A stretch of 5,634 bases of DNA from an uncultured Oscillochloris sp. (GCA_903877945.1 CAIRFY010000269.1:1-5634); one strand, 5' to 3'. Shown: positions 1-5,593, counted from the stretch's first letter. Numbers and translations are program-made. Notes: generated from the letters alone by a model not told the origin.

Positions 1-155
1 CGCGTGAAGCGGCGCAGGGCGGTGATACATGTGTACGTGTAGGGGATCGTCCCTATCGTGCAGAAGGCACGAAGCCGGTTCTCCGGTGGATACTGTTTTA
101 CGCACGTGAGCACCTGAACCGTGCAGGTTCCGCCGGGGAATCCTCCGGCGGGTAA
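1..155 (+). CDS. C-terminal fragment of a TnpB-like RNA-guided nuclease (partial, cut by window edge)
   Basis: Reading from base 3, 50 codons stay open up to TAA at 153-155. The peptide contains GGDTCVRVGDRPYRAEG and ends NRAGSAGESSGG. I recognise this low-complexity tail style from TnpB (OrfB) proteins of Chloroflexota and cyanobacterial IS200/IS605 elements; this is from memory, not a search. TnpB is a RuvC-like nuclease that uses an RNA from the element's right end to cut DNA and help the element persist. The catalytic Asp-Glu-Asp residues and the zinc-binding cysteines would lie upstream of the window, so activity cannot be judged. Support comes from position: the frame ends just before the structured right end. 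Another frame from base 1 stops at 40-42 and gives a basic, featureless peptide. Confidence 0.5.
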   Translation, partial: REAAQGGDTCVRVGDRPYRAEGTKPVLRWILFYAREHLNRAGSAGESSGG

Positions 156-300
156 AAGGGTGAAGGTCGTAGGCGTTGGCCTCTGCACCCGCTGCCGGGT
201 TCGCCCGGCAGGGCACCCGTAAACGTGCCGTACTGCTCGGATGCCGACTCGTCGGTAGCGCCAGAGCAAAGCCCCCGCCTTTAGGCGGGTGGTGGTTTAC
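1..300 (+). mobile_element. Right-end part of an IS200/IS605-family (TnpB-type) element
   Basis: The window opens inside what looks like the right end of an IS200/IS605-type insertion sequence. It shows the tail of a TnpB-like reading frame (stop at 153-155), about 145 bp of hairpin-rich non-coding DNA, and a final subterminal hairpin, CCCGCC (274-279), loop TTTA, GGCGGG (284-289), followed by TGGTGGTTTAC. A GC-rich subterminal hairpin close to the end is typical of this family, which moves as single-stranded DNA through a TnpA Y1 transposase and makes no terminal inverted repeats. The left end and any tnpA lie outside the window. The exact right boundary is a guess placed at the TTTAC ending at 300. 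No duplication can be tested without the left flank. Confidence 0.55.
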
Positions 301-320
301 TAGGTAGGATCTCCTCGGCG
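125..320 (+). ncRNA. Putative omega/reRNA of the TnpB element, with guide running into the flank
   Basis: Downstream of the TnpB-like stop there is a dense run of hairpins on the + strand. CCGCCGG (130-136) pairs with CCGGCGG (145-151). GGGTG (158-162) can pair with CACCC (186-190). CTGCCGGG (192-199) pairs perfectly with CCCGGCAG (204-211) across a TTCG tetraloop. CCGA (244-247) pairs with TCGG (252-255). CCCGCC (274-279) pairs with GGCGGG (284-289). In characterised TnpB systems the guide RNA overlaps the 3' end of tnpB, covers the right end, and takes its guide from the flanking DNA just outside. By that rule the guide here would begin near 301 (TAGGTAGGATCTCC). RNA boundaries and existence are inferred; the hairpins are directly visible. 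Confidence 0.4.
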
Positions 321-370
321 GGCCTTGTCCCGTCAACTATTTTAACGCACGGTGGCGTAACCTTCAAGGG

Positions 371-470
371 GCAGGAGGCGGGATTGCAGGAGGTAGGGGG
401 CAGGGGGCAGGGGGACTACTGCTCACTGCTCACTGCCTCCTGCCTCCTGCCTCCTGCCTCCTGCCTCCTG
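371..470. repeat. Heptanucleotide short tandem repeat tract with opposed purine and pyrimidine arms
   Basis: Two arms with 7-nt periodicity face each other. The left arm is purine-rich: GCAGGAGG occurs at 371-378 and 386-393, then AGGGGGC-type units at 395-401, 402-408 and 409-415. The right arm is pyrimidine-rich: CTGCTCA at 419-425 and 426-432, then in the same phase five perfect GCCTCCT units at 435-469. The arms are complementary enough (GCAGGAGG against CCTCCTGC) for an imperfect hairpin with many possible registers. This resembles the short tandemly repeated sequences known between genes of filamentous cyanobacteria and Chloroflexota. No coding role is supported. Bases 301-370, to the left, show nothing I can name. 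Confidence 0.75.
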
Positions 471-480
471 TTCACTGCTT
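461..480 (+). repeat. Direct repeat, copy 1 (partner at 1696-1715)
   Basis: CTGCCTCCTGTTCACTGCTT matches 1696-1715 at 19 of 20 positions, with T471 replaced by C1706. It forms the last unit of the heptamer tract and abuts the left end of palindromic copy A, sharing T480 with it. The partner abuts the right end of copy B in the same orientation. Confidence 0.8.
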
Positions 481-699
481 ATAACAAACCTAAACGGGTT
501 GTGACATTGCAAAATTGCTCGCGACTGAAGTCGCGCCTGCGGAGCCTTCGGCTGGGTGTCGGCCTCCGCCGACGCCGGAGCCGTCCGCGTAGGAGGTCGG
601 TCGGCCAGCGGCCTCTGTGCTGCGACGTCAGTCGCGAGCGATTTTGTAACCGCCGGGAGCTTCAACCTCTGGCTTCGCAACCCGGATAGGATCACCATA
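480..699. repeat. Palindromic intergenic element, copy A (diverged, non-autonomous)
   Basis: The two ends form an imperfect inverted repeat: 480-505 against the complement of 674-699 agrees at 17 of 26 positions, including an unbroken CGGGTTG core. Inside is a much stronger pair: 511-534 against the complement of 622-645 matches at 22 of 24 positions and contains GCTCGCGACTGAAGTCGC. Between these arms lie small GC-rich hairpins such as AGCCTTCGGCT and TCGGCCTCCGCCGA. No plausible gene lies inside. The ends resemble those of the element at 1525-1695 (GGGTTGTGA at the left; GATAGGAT and ATA at the right), so both probably belong to one dispersed family. Whether it moves by transposition (MITE-like) or is a REP/BIME-like palindrome cannot be told here. 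Confidence 0.7.
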
Positions 700-721
700 G
701 AGTACACAGTTGGACAAGACG

Positions 722-1403
722 CTACCCCACATGTGAGGTGGGGCGCAACGGTCGTCGTAGCTTGCGCTTAGAGCGGGCCGGTCGCCAGGAGTGGGTATAC
801 AACGGGGCCACCACTGCGTGGGTCGGTACGACCGTCGTGAGGATTGGCTCTGGATCAAAGGGCTGCGCGCAGACCCGATTGCGCCCCGCATGCTTTGCCT
901 GGTAGAGCATGCGATCAGCGCGCTCAAGCAGTTGGTCAAGGGTTTGGGGCAGGTCGGGGAGGCACTCGGTCACCCCTGCGCTTATCGTCACACGAATGTG
1001 ATGCAGGGACGTGGGAACGCTGGTCGTGGCAATGTGCTGGCGCAAGCCTTCAATCTGAACCCACGCCCGTTCGCTGGTGTTTCCGGGTAGCATCACGGCA
1101 AACTCTTCGCCGCCAATACGACCGAGCAGCGCTTCCGCTGGCAAGTGCTCACGACATTGCACTGCAATCCAGGTAAGCACGTGATCCCCAACGGCGTGGC
1201 CGTAAGATCGAGACAAGGTTGGGGATCTGCCCTCGGGCGAGGACAAGGACGCAGCCGATGGCAAAGGCCGTGTTGCCAAGCGCCCAGCGATTGAGGCCGG
1301 GATAGCGTGGGGCGATCCGGTAGATAAAGATCATCACCGCCGCATTGATCAGACTGGAAAGGGCGGTAAGCACGAGGATGGTACGAATGTCAAGGAGTGG
1401 CAT
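722..1403 (-). pseudogene. Remnant of a membrane-anchored diguanylate cyclase (GGDEF), internal deletion plus frame change
   Basis: The minus-strand start at 1403 opens a frame beginning MPLLDIRTILVLTALSSLIN, with one clear membrane segment at residues 8-30 and a second hydrophobic stretch near 42-57. After residue 66 (about 1206) this frame turns into nonsense and stops at 1149. From about 1207 a different frame carries the C-terminal part of a GGDEF domain: SYGHAVGDHV, the active-site loop GRIGGEEF (GGEEF at 1114-1100), then ERADRMLYQAKHAGRNRV, ending at TAG 724-722. Missing between them are the remaining membrane helices and the first part of GGDEF, including the DxDxFKxIND segment that binds metal and GTP. 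A one-base error therefore cannot explain it; several hundred bases are likely lost. GGDEF enzymes make cyclic di-GMP from two GTP. There is no RxxD inhibitory site (PAEA occupies that place). The last ~45 residues look like non-native read-through. CCCCAC/GTGGGG (725-743) overlaps the 3' end, without a T tract. Confidence 0.75.
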
Positions 1404-1408
1404 GCCGA

Positions 1409-1414
1409 CCTCCC
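1409..1414 (-). promoter_or_regulatory. Shine-Dalgarno for the diguanylate cyclase remnant
   Basis: On the minus strand GGGAGG lies 5 nt before the ATG at 1403-1401. It supports that ATG as the original start, so the N-terminus of the broken gene is intact. Confidence 0.65.
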
Positions 1415-1468
1415 GACTGGTATGGGCGCTCTGCGAACGGGTCGGCTTAGGCGCACACGAGTAGGGAT

Positions 1469-1474
1469 ATTATA
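1469..1474 (-). promoter_or_regulatory. Candidate -10 box (TATAAT) for the diguanylate cyclase remnant
   Basis: The minus strand carries an exact TATAAT in an AT-rich island of an otherwise GC-rich gap, about 65 nt upstream of the ATG at 1403. The best -35 candidate at 18-nt spacing is CTATCA, only 3 of 6 against TTGACA, so the promoter is plausible but not strong. The rest of the gap 1404-1524 shows nothing else I can name. Confidence 0.4.
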
Positions 1475-1524
1475 AACGAACTCCCATCTGGTTGATAGAG
1501 GCTGCGTAGTAGGTCAGGCCACGC

Positions 1525-1695
1525 TAGAGCAATCCTACGCGGGTTGTGAATCCGGGAGGCTGAAGCATCCGGCTCTGTGGGGGTACGAAGCCTGCCTTCG
1601 CAGGCTCATCAAGGCCGCGTAGGCGGCCTTTGCACCCGTAGAGCCTGCGGCTTCAGCCGCCGGGCAACCTTCACAACCCCGATAGGATTGCTATA
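1525..1695. repeat. Palindromic intergenic element, copy B (cloverleaf-forming, non-autonomous)
   Basis: This 171-bp unit has clear terminal inverted repeats: 1525-1550 against the complement of 1670-1695 agrees at 22 of 26 positions, with AGCAATCCTA and GGGTTGTGAA intact on both sides. Inside is a second stem, GGCTGAAGC (1558-1566) with GCTTCAGCC (1650-1658), then GGCTCT (1571-1576) with AGAGCC (1640-1645). At the centre are two perfect hairpins: AGCCTGC-CTTC-GCAGGCT (1589-1606) and AAGGCCGC-GTAG-GCGGCCTT (1611-1630). A single strand would fold as a long stem with two terminal arms. No coding capacity is evident. It ends 11 bp before the rlmB stop, so it may also act as a transcription barrier for that gene. 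No target duplication is obvious beyond the shared terminal TA. Confidence 0.8.
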
Positions 1696-1715
1696 CTGCC
1701 TCCTGCTCACTGCTT
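1696..1715 (+). repeat. Direct repeat, copy 2, overlapping the rlmB stop
   Basis: CTGCCTCCTGCTCACTGCTT repeats 461-480 with one difference. It begins immediately after palindromic copy B and contains the rlmB stop (1709-1707) and the last two codons of that gene, Lys and Gln (1715-1710). Confidence 0.8.
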
Positions 1716-2453
1716 CCCACGTTGCCGCCAGGCGTTATACAGGGCGATGCTGCCCGCCACCGAGGCGTTGAGCGAGGCGATCTGTCCAGCCATCGGCAGG
1801 CGCACCAGGAAGTCGCAGCGCTCGCGCACCAGGCGGGCCAGGCCCGGCCCCTCGGCACCGACGACCAGGGCCAGGGGCAGGTTCAGGTCGGCACTATCGA
1901 GATCCTGGGCCTGCTCGTCGTCCTCCAGGCCCACCACCCACACGCCCTGTTTCTGGAGAGTGGCAATCGTCTGGGAGAGGTTGGTCACCAGCACGATCTT
2001 CAGGTGTTCGGTGGCCCCGCTCGACGCATTCACCACCGCCGGGGTAATCTCAGCGGCGCGGCGACCGGGCAAGGCCACGCCGTGGACTCCGACCACCTCG
2101 GCGGTGCGCAGCAGCGTGCCGATATTCTGCGGATCCTGGAGGTGGTCGAGCAGCAGCAGCAGAGGCGGCTCGCCGCGCTCGGTCGCCAGGGCCAGACACT
2201 CGTCCAGTTCCACGTAGGGGTACTCGCCGGTGTCGAGCATCACCCCCTGATGGTTTGCATCGCGCAGTTGCTTATCAAGAAGCTGGCGCTCGACACGCTG
2301 AATGGTCATGCCTGCCAGTTCGGCCATTTTAACAATCTCGGCGATCACGCCTGTCTCTTGAACGCCGTTGGAGATCACGAGGCGATGCATGGTGCGGCGG
2401 CCCGCCCGGATGGCTTCGCGCACGGCGTTACGACCGTATAACTGTTCGCTCAT
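1707..2453 (-). CDS. rlmB: 23S rRNA (guanosine-2'-O-)-methyltransferase RlmB, TrmH/SpoU family
   Basis: A complete 248-residue protein of the usual RlmB length. RlmB transfers a methyl group from S-adenosylmethionine to the 2'-OH of G2251 (E. coli numbering) in the peptidyl-transferase loop of 23S rRNA. Residues 3-76 form the small substrate-binding domain, starting with YGRNAVREAI. The SPOUT catalytic domain, a deep trefoil knot, follows from about residue 97 with all three motifs: motif 1 LDHLQDPQNIGTLLRTAE (N110, G112, R116), motif 2 VVGAEGPGL (197-205, E201), and motif 3 RLPMAGQIASLNASVAGSIA (218-237, with S227, N229 and S231). The start at 2453 places the YGRN motif at residue 6, as is usual; the Shine-Dalgarno is weak (AAGGGA). 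It lies 57 bp after dnaJ on the same strand, so read-through from dnaKJ is possible. A TATATA at 2463-2468 is too close to the ATG, and lacks a -35, to be a convincing promoter. The last codons fall in a repeat. Paralogous TrmH-family enzymes are the main alternative. Confidence 0.92.
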   Translation of the reverse strand: MSEQLYGRNAVREAIRAGRRTMHRLVISNGVQETGVIAEIVKMAELAGMTIQRVERQLLDKQLRDANHQGVMLDTGEYPYVELDECLALATERGEPPLLLLLDHLQDPQNIGTLLRTAEVVGVHGVALPGRRAAEITPAVVNASSGATEHLKIVLVTNLSQTIATLQKQGVWVVGLEDDEQAQDLDSADLNLPLALVVGAEGPGLARLVRERCDFLVRLPMAGQIASLNASVAGSIALYNAWRQRGKQ

Positions 2454-2468
2454 AGTGTCCCTTATATA

Positions 2469-2506
2469 GACCCAGAAGGGCGGCTCGCGAGCCGCCCCTC
2501 CGGGTC
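2469..2506 (-). terminator. 38-nt palindrome between dnaJ and rlmB (terminator-like hairpin)
   Basis: Arms 2469-2487 and 2488-2506 pair at 17 of 19 positions, with two A-C mismatches. The core, GGGCGGCTCGCGAGCCGCCC (2478-2497), is a perfect 20-bp palindrome. It starts 4 bp after the dnaJ stop, where a terminator would sit. On the minus strand the following bases are TATATAAG rather than a run of T, so it is not a classical Rho-independent terminator. It may terminate weakly, protect the dnaKJ mRNA 3' end, or lower rlmB expression. Confidence 0.5.
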
Positions 2507-2510
2507 GTTG

Positions 2511-3644
2511 TCACAGCCCCAAGGCATCCTTGATCCGACCAAGGAAGCCCTCATCGCGGGAGCTTTGATCCTCCGGGTCGAAGGTGTGCGCAAGCTCGGT
2601 GAAGAGCTTCCGCTGGTGTTCCGTCAGCTTCGCGGGCACCATCACCCGGCTGATCACGATCTGGTCGCCGCGACCGTTCTGGCGCAGGAAGGGCACCCCT
2701 CTGCTGCGCAGCTTAAAGGTCTGCCCGGTCTGCGTGCCAGGCGGGATGCGCAGTTTCTCGGTGCCATCGAGGGTGGGCACCTCCAGATCCTCGCCGAGGG
2801 CAGCCTGAGCCACATTCAGCTTCAGTTCCAGGATAATATCGTTGCCATCGCGCAGAAAGACCGCGTGCTGCTGCACATCGAGGGCAACATAGAGATTGCC
2901 GAAGGAGCCGCCCCTAGGGCCGGACTCGCCTTCGCCGCTGATACGGATCTGCTGATTGCTATCCACACCGGCGGGCACCTTCACCATCAGGCGGTGGATC
3001 TGGCGCACCCGGCCCTCGCCGCGACACTCGCGGCAGGGGATGGGGATCACCGAGCCGCTGCCCCCGCAGGAGTCGCAGGTAGTCACCGTCACCATATTGA
3101 AGAGCGGGGCGCGCTGGCGCACCTCGCCGCTACCAGCACACTTAGGGCAGCGCACCGGGTCGGTGCCGGGCTCAGCGCCGCTACCCTTGCAGCTTGGGCA
3201 GCCCTCAAGGCGGCGGAACTCGATCTCTTTCTCGCAACCGAAGACCGCTTCCTCAAACGACAGGCGCAGATTAAAGCGCAGGTCAGCGCCGCGCTGGGGG
3301 CCGCGCTGGGAGCGCTGGCCGCCACCACCGGCGGCCGCCCCGCCGAAGAAAGCGTCGAAGATCGTACTGAAGGCATCCCCACCGCCGAACGGGTCGTACC
3401 CCGCGCTGCCGCCACCAGGCGCACTGTGGCCGAAGCGGTCGTACATCGCCCGCTTCTGCTCATCAGACAGCACCTCGTACGCCTCGTTGATCTCCTTAAA
3501 TTTGGACTCGGCGCTGTCCTCTTTATTCACATCGGGGTGGTACTGGCGAGCCAGGCGGCGGTACGCCTTCTTGATCTCATCTGGCGACGCCCCCCGGCTC
3601 ACCCCGAGCACCTCGTAGTAGTCACGCTTCGCGCCCGTTGTCAT
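2511..3644 (-). CDS. dnaJ: Type I co-chaperone DnaJ (Hsp40)
   Basis: A complete 377-residue class I J-protein in the cytoplasm. It delivers unfolded clients to DnaK and stimulates its ATPase. The J domain spans residues 7-72 with HPD at 36-38. A Gly/Phe-rich linker follows (about 76-110, with DPFGG and FFGG). The zinc-binding region holds all four CxxCxGxG repeats: C149/C152, C166/C169, C190/C193 and C204/C207. The C-terminal substrate-binding and dimerisation domains run from about 215 to 355 (VPAGVDSNQQIRISGEGE at 223-240). The ATG at 3644 is chosen because the J domain then starts at residue 7 and a Shine-Dalgarno, GGAG, lies 7 nt upstream overlapping the dnaK stop. A start at 3683 would add 13 unrelated residues from within dnaK. 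The gap to dnaK is 4 bp, so the two genes form one operon and are probably translationally coupled. All key residues are present. Confidence 0.97.
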   Translation of the reverse strand: MTTGAKRDYYEVLGVSRGASPDEIKKAYRRLARQYHPDVNKEDSAESKFKEINEAYEVLSDEQKRAMYDRFGHSAPGGGSAGYDPFGGGDAFSTIFDAFFGGAAAGGGGQRSQRGPQRGADLRFNLRLSFEEAVFGCEKEIEFRRLEGCPSCKGSGAEPGTDPVRCPKCAGSGEVRQRAPLFNMVTVTTCDSCGGSGSVIPIPCRECRGEGRVRQIHRLMVKVPAGVDSNQQIRISGEGESGPRGGSFGNLYVALDVQQHAVFLRDGNDIILELKLNVAQAALGEDLEVPTLDGTEKLRIPPGTQTGQTFKLRSRGVPFLRQNGRGDQIVISRVMVPAKLTEHQRKLFTELAHTFDPEDQSSRDEGFLGRIKDALGL

Positions 3645-3648
3645 ACGT

Positions 3649-5502
3649 CTACTCCGCCTTATACTCGCCGTCCACCACATCATCGATCTGGCTATCGGCG
3701 GCGTTCTGGATGGACTGGCCCGCCTTCTGCATCACCACGGAGAGCTCGGCGGTGCGGTTGCGGATCTCCTCAACGTCCTCGCTCGCGAGTGCGCCGCGCA
3801 GGGCAGTGATCTTATCCTCGACCTCGGTGCGCGTCAAGCCATCCAGCTTACTGCCCGTCTCGCGCAGCGCCTTTTCAGCAGAATAGAGCATGCTGTCGGC
3901 ACCATTACGCACGTGGATCAGCTCGCGCCGCTGCTGGTCTTCCTCGGCGTGCAGCTCAGCATCCTTCACCATCTGCGCGATCTCCGCCTCGCTCAGACCC
4001 GACGACGCGGTGATGGTAATGCGCTGCTCCTTCTCGGTGGCCTTATCAGTGGCGGTCACGTTCACGATTCCGTTAGCATCAATATCGAACGTCACTTCGA
4101 TCTGAGGCAGACCACGGGGCATAAACGGGATACCGGCCAGTTCAAACTTGCCCAGGCTCTTGTTAAAGCGTGCCTCGGCGCGCTCACCCTGGAGGACGTG
4201 GATCTCCACGCTGCTCTGGTTGTCGCTGGCAGTAGAGAAGACCTGGCCCTTGCGGGTGGGGATGGTCGTATTGCGCTCGATCAGCGGAGTCATCACGCCG
4301 CCCAAGGTTTCGATGCCCAGGGTCAGAGGAGTCACGTCGAGGAGCAGCACGTCCTTAACCTCGCCGCCGAGGACGCCAGCCTGCACAGCGGCACCCACCG
4401 CCACCACCTCATCGGGGTTGACCGTGCGGTTGGGCTCTTTACCAAAGAACTTACGCACCGCCTCCTGCACGGCGGGCATGCGCGTCTGGCCGCCCACCAG
4501 GATAACCTCATCAATCTGGCTGGGCTTCACATCGGCGTCCTTGAGCGCCTGGCGCACTGGCCCCATACAGCGCTCAATCAGATCGCCCGTGATCTGATCC
4601 AGCTTAGCCCTGGTCAGGGTATAGCTCATATGCTTGGGGCCGCTGGAGTCCGCAGTGATGAAGGGCAGGTTCAATTCGGTCTGCATCACGGTCGAGAGCT
4701 CCATCTTGGCTTTTTCGGCGGCCTCCTTGAGACGTTGGAGAGCCATGCGGTCGGAGCGCAGGTCGATCCCGTGTTCCTTCTGGAACTCCGTGCCAAGCCA
4801 GTCAATGATGCGCTGGTCGAAGTCATCGCCGCCGAGGTGCGTATCGCCACTGGTGGACTTCACCTCAACCACGCCCTCGCTCAGTTCCAGCACCGACACA
4901 TCGAACGTGCCGCCGCCGAGGTCGTAGACCACCACCAGTTCATCCTTGCCCTTTTTATCGAGGCCATAGGCCAGCGCGCTGGCGGTCGGCTCGTTGACAA
5001 TACGCAGCACCTCCAGCCCGGCGATCTTACCGGCGTCCTTGGTGGCCTGACGTTGGCTATCATTGAAGTAGGCGGGCACCGTAATCACCGCCTGCGTAAC
5101 CGGCTCGCCCAGATACGCCTCGGCGTCAGCCTTGAGCTTCTGGAGGATCATCGCCGAAACCTCGGGCGGGGCGTAATCGCGGTCGCCCATCATCACACGC
5201 ACATCGCCGTTAGTCGCACCAACGAGCTTATAAGGCACCAGATCGCGGTCGCGCTGCACCGTGGCGTCGGCAAATTTACGACCAATAAAGCGCTTCACCG
5301 AGAAAATCGTATTTTCGGGGTTTGTGACAGCCTGGCGGCGGGCGACCTGGCCGACCATACGCTCGCCGGACTTATTTATCGCCACGACCGACGGCGTCAG
5401 ACGGGCGCCCTCAGCGTTAGGGATCACCACCGTCTCACCGCCCTCAACAACTGCGACCACAGAATTGGTTGTGCCAAGATCGATACCAATAACTTTAGGC
5501 AT
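3649..5502 (-). CDS. dnaK: Molecular chaperone DnaK (Hsp70)
   Basis: A complete 617-residue Hsp70, close to the family's usual bacterial length. It binds exposed hydrophobic segments of client proteins in cycles driven by ATP hydrolysis, with DnaJ and GrpE as partners. The nucleotide-binding domain shows phosphate-1 IGIDLGTTNS (5-14), catalytic K70 in FSVKRFIGR, YFNDSQRQATKDAG (145-158), E171 in VNEPTASALAYG, phosphate-2 VYDLGGGTFDVS (192-203) and VGGQTRMPAV (336-345). The linker DVLLLDVTPLTLGIE (384-398) is intact. The substrate-binding domain follows (about 400-500), then the helical lid and a C-terminal tail DDVVDGEYKAE. The ATG at 5502 puts the first strand (MPKVIGIDLG) at residue 1, as in the family, with AGGAG 10 nt upstream. 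The frame stays open upstream to 5598, but only through tandem-repeat DNA. No grpE or hrcA is visible; upstream lies beyond the window. No CIRCE operator (TTAGCACTC/GAGTGCTAA) is present in the visible leader. Confidence 0.98.
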   Translation of the reverse strand: MPKVIGIDLGTTNSVVAVVEGGETVVIPNAEGARLTPSVVAINKSGERMVGQVARRQAVTNPENTIFSVKRFIGRKFADATVQRDRDLVPYKLVGATNGDVRVMMGDRDYAPPEVSAMILQKLKADAEAYLGEPVTQAVITVPAYFNDSQRQATKDAGKIAGLEVLRIVNEPTASALAYGLDKKGKDELVVVYDLGGGTFDVSVLELSEGVVEVKSTSGDTHLGGDDFDQRIIDWLGTEFQKEHGIDLRSDRMALQRLKEAAEKAKMELSTVMQTELNLPFITADSSGPKHMSYTLTRAKLDQITGDLIERCMGPVRQALKDADVKPSQIDEVILVGGQTRMPAVQEAVRKFFGKEPNRTVNPDEVVAVGAAVQAGVLGGEVKDVLLLDVTPLTLGIETLGGVMTPLIERNTTIPTRKGQVFSTASDNQSSVEIHVLQGERAEARFNKSLGKFELAGIPFMPRGLPQIEVTFDIDANGIVNVTATDKATEKEQRITITASSGLSEAEIAQMVKDAELHAEEDQQRRELIHVRNGADSMLYSAEKALRETGSKLDGLTRTEVEDKITALRGALASEDVEEIRNRTAELSVVMQKAGQSIQNAADSQIDDVVDGEYKAE

Positions 5503-5504
5503 GC

Positions 5505-5521
5505 TGTCATTTCTCCTGACA
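5505..5521 (-). promoter_or_regulatory. dnaK ribosome-binding site in the loop of a small hairpin
   Basis: In mRNA sense, UGUCA (5521-5517) can pair with UGACA (5509-5505), leaving the loop GGAGAAA, which carries most of the dnaK Shine-Dalgarno AGGAG (5517-5513). The ATG is 10 nt after AGGAG, slightly long. A five-pair stem is weak, so control by temperature is a hypothesis only. The ribosome-binding site itself is well supported. Confidence 0.5.
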
Positions 5522-5593
5522 CGGTGACAAGGTTCCTGACACGGTGACAAGGTTCCTGACACGGTGACAAGGTTCCTGACACGGTGACAAGGT
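5515..5593. repeat. Four tandem 20-bp repeats in the dnaK leader
   Basis: The unit CCTGACACGGTGACAAGGTT recurs at 5515, 5535, 5555 and 5575. The first three copies are identical and the fourth differs in its last base. Twenty is not a multiple of three, so the repeat does not encode a regular peptide. The first unit overlaps the dnaK Shine-Dalgarno. There are no spacers, so it is not a CRISPR array. Confidence 0.9.

Noticed and set aside
1..42. Frame from base 1 ending at TAG 40-42 as the coding tail
   Set aside because: It yields a short basic peptide; the frame from base 3 is longer and resembles TnpB tails.
384..771. Short open frames on both strands in the region 384-939
   Set aside because: They run through heptamer repeats and palindrome A and give Leu/Ser/Arg-rich peptides without homology I recognise.
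748..835. 8-bp inverted repeat ACGGTCGT (748-755) / ACGACCGT (828-835)
   Set aside because: It is short and widely spaced inside the pseudogene, so chance is a sufficient explanation.
722..1279. A standalone 185-residue GGDEF protein starting at 1279
   Set aside because: The first ~22 residues are out-of-frame membrane-region sequence, the front of the GGDEF fold is absent, and no ribosome-binding site is evident; a broken gene fits better.
1722..2441. 239-codon open frame on the + strand opposite rlmB
   Set aside because: Also in exact register with rlmB, whose SPOUT motifs are complete; the antisense peptide is low-complexity.
3645..3683. Upstream start extending DnaJ by 13 residues
   Set aside because: It lies within the end of dnaK and adds residues unlike any J protein; the ATG at 3644 has a better-placed Shine-Dalgarno.
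2508..3809. 433-codon open frame on the + strand opposite dnaJ
   Set aside because: Same codon-register shadow effect; no domain or ribosome-binding site, while the minus strand encodes a complete DnaJ.
3913..5547. 544-codon open frame on the + strand opposite dnaK
   Set aside because: It is in exact codon register with dnaK, so antisense stops need TTA, CTA or TCA in the sense gene, which this high-GC genome avoids. The peptide is His/Leu/Ala-rich with no recognisable domain. Long antisense frames opposite hsp70 genes are a known artefact.
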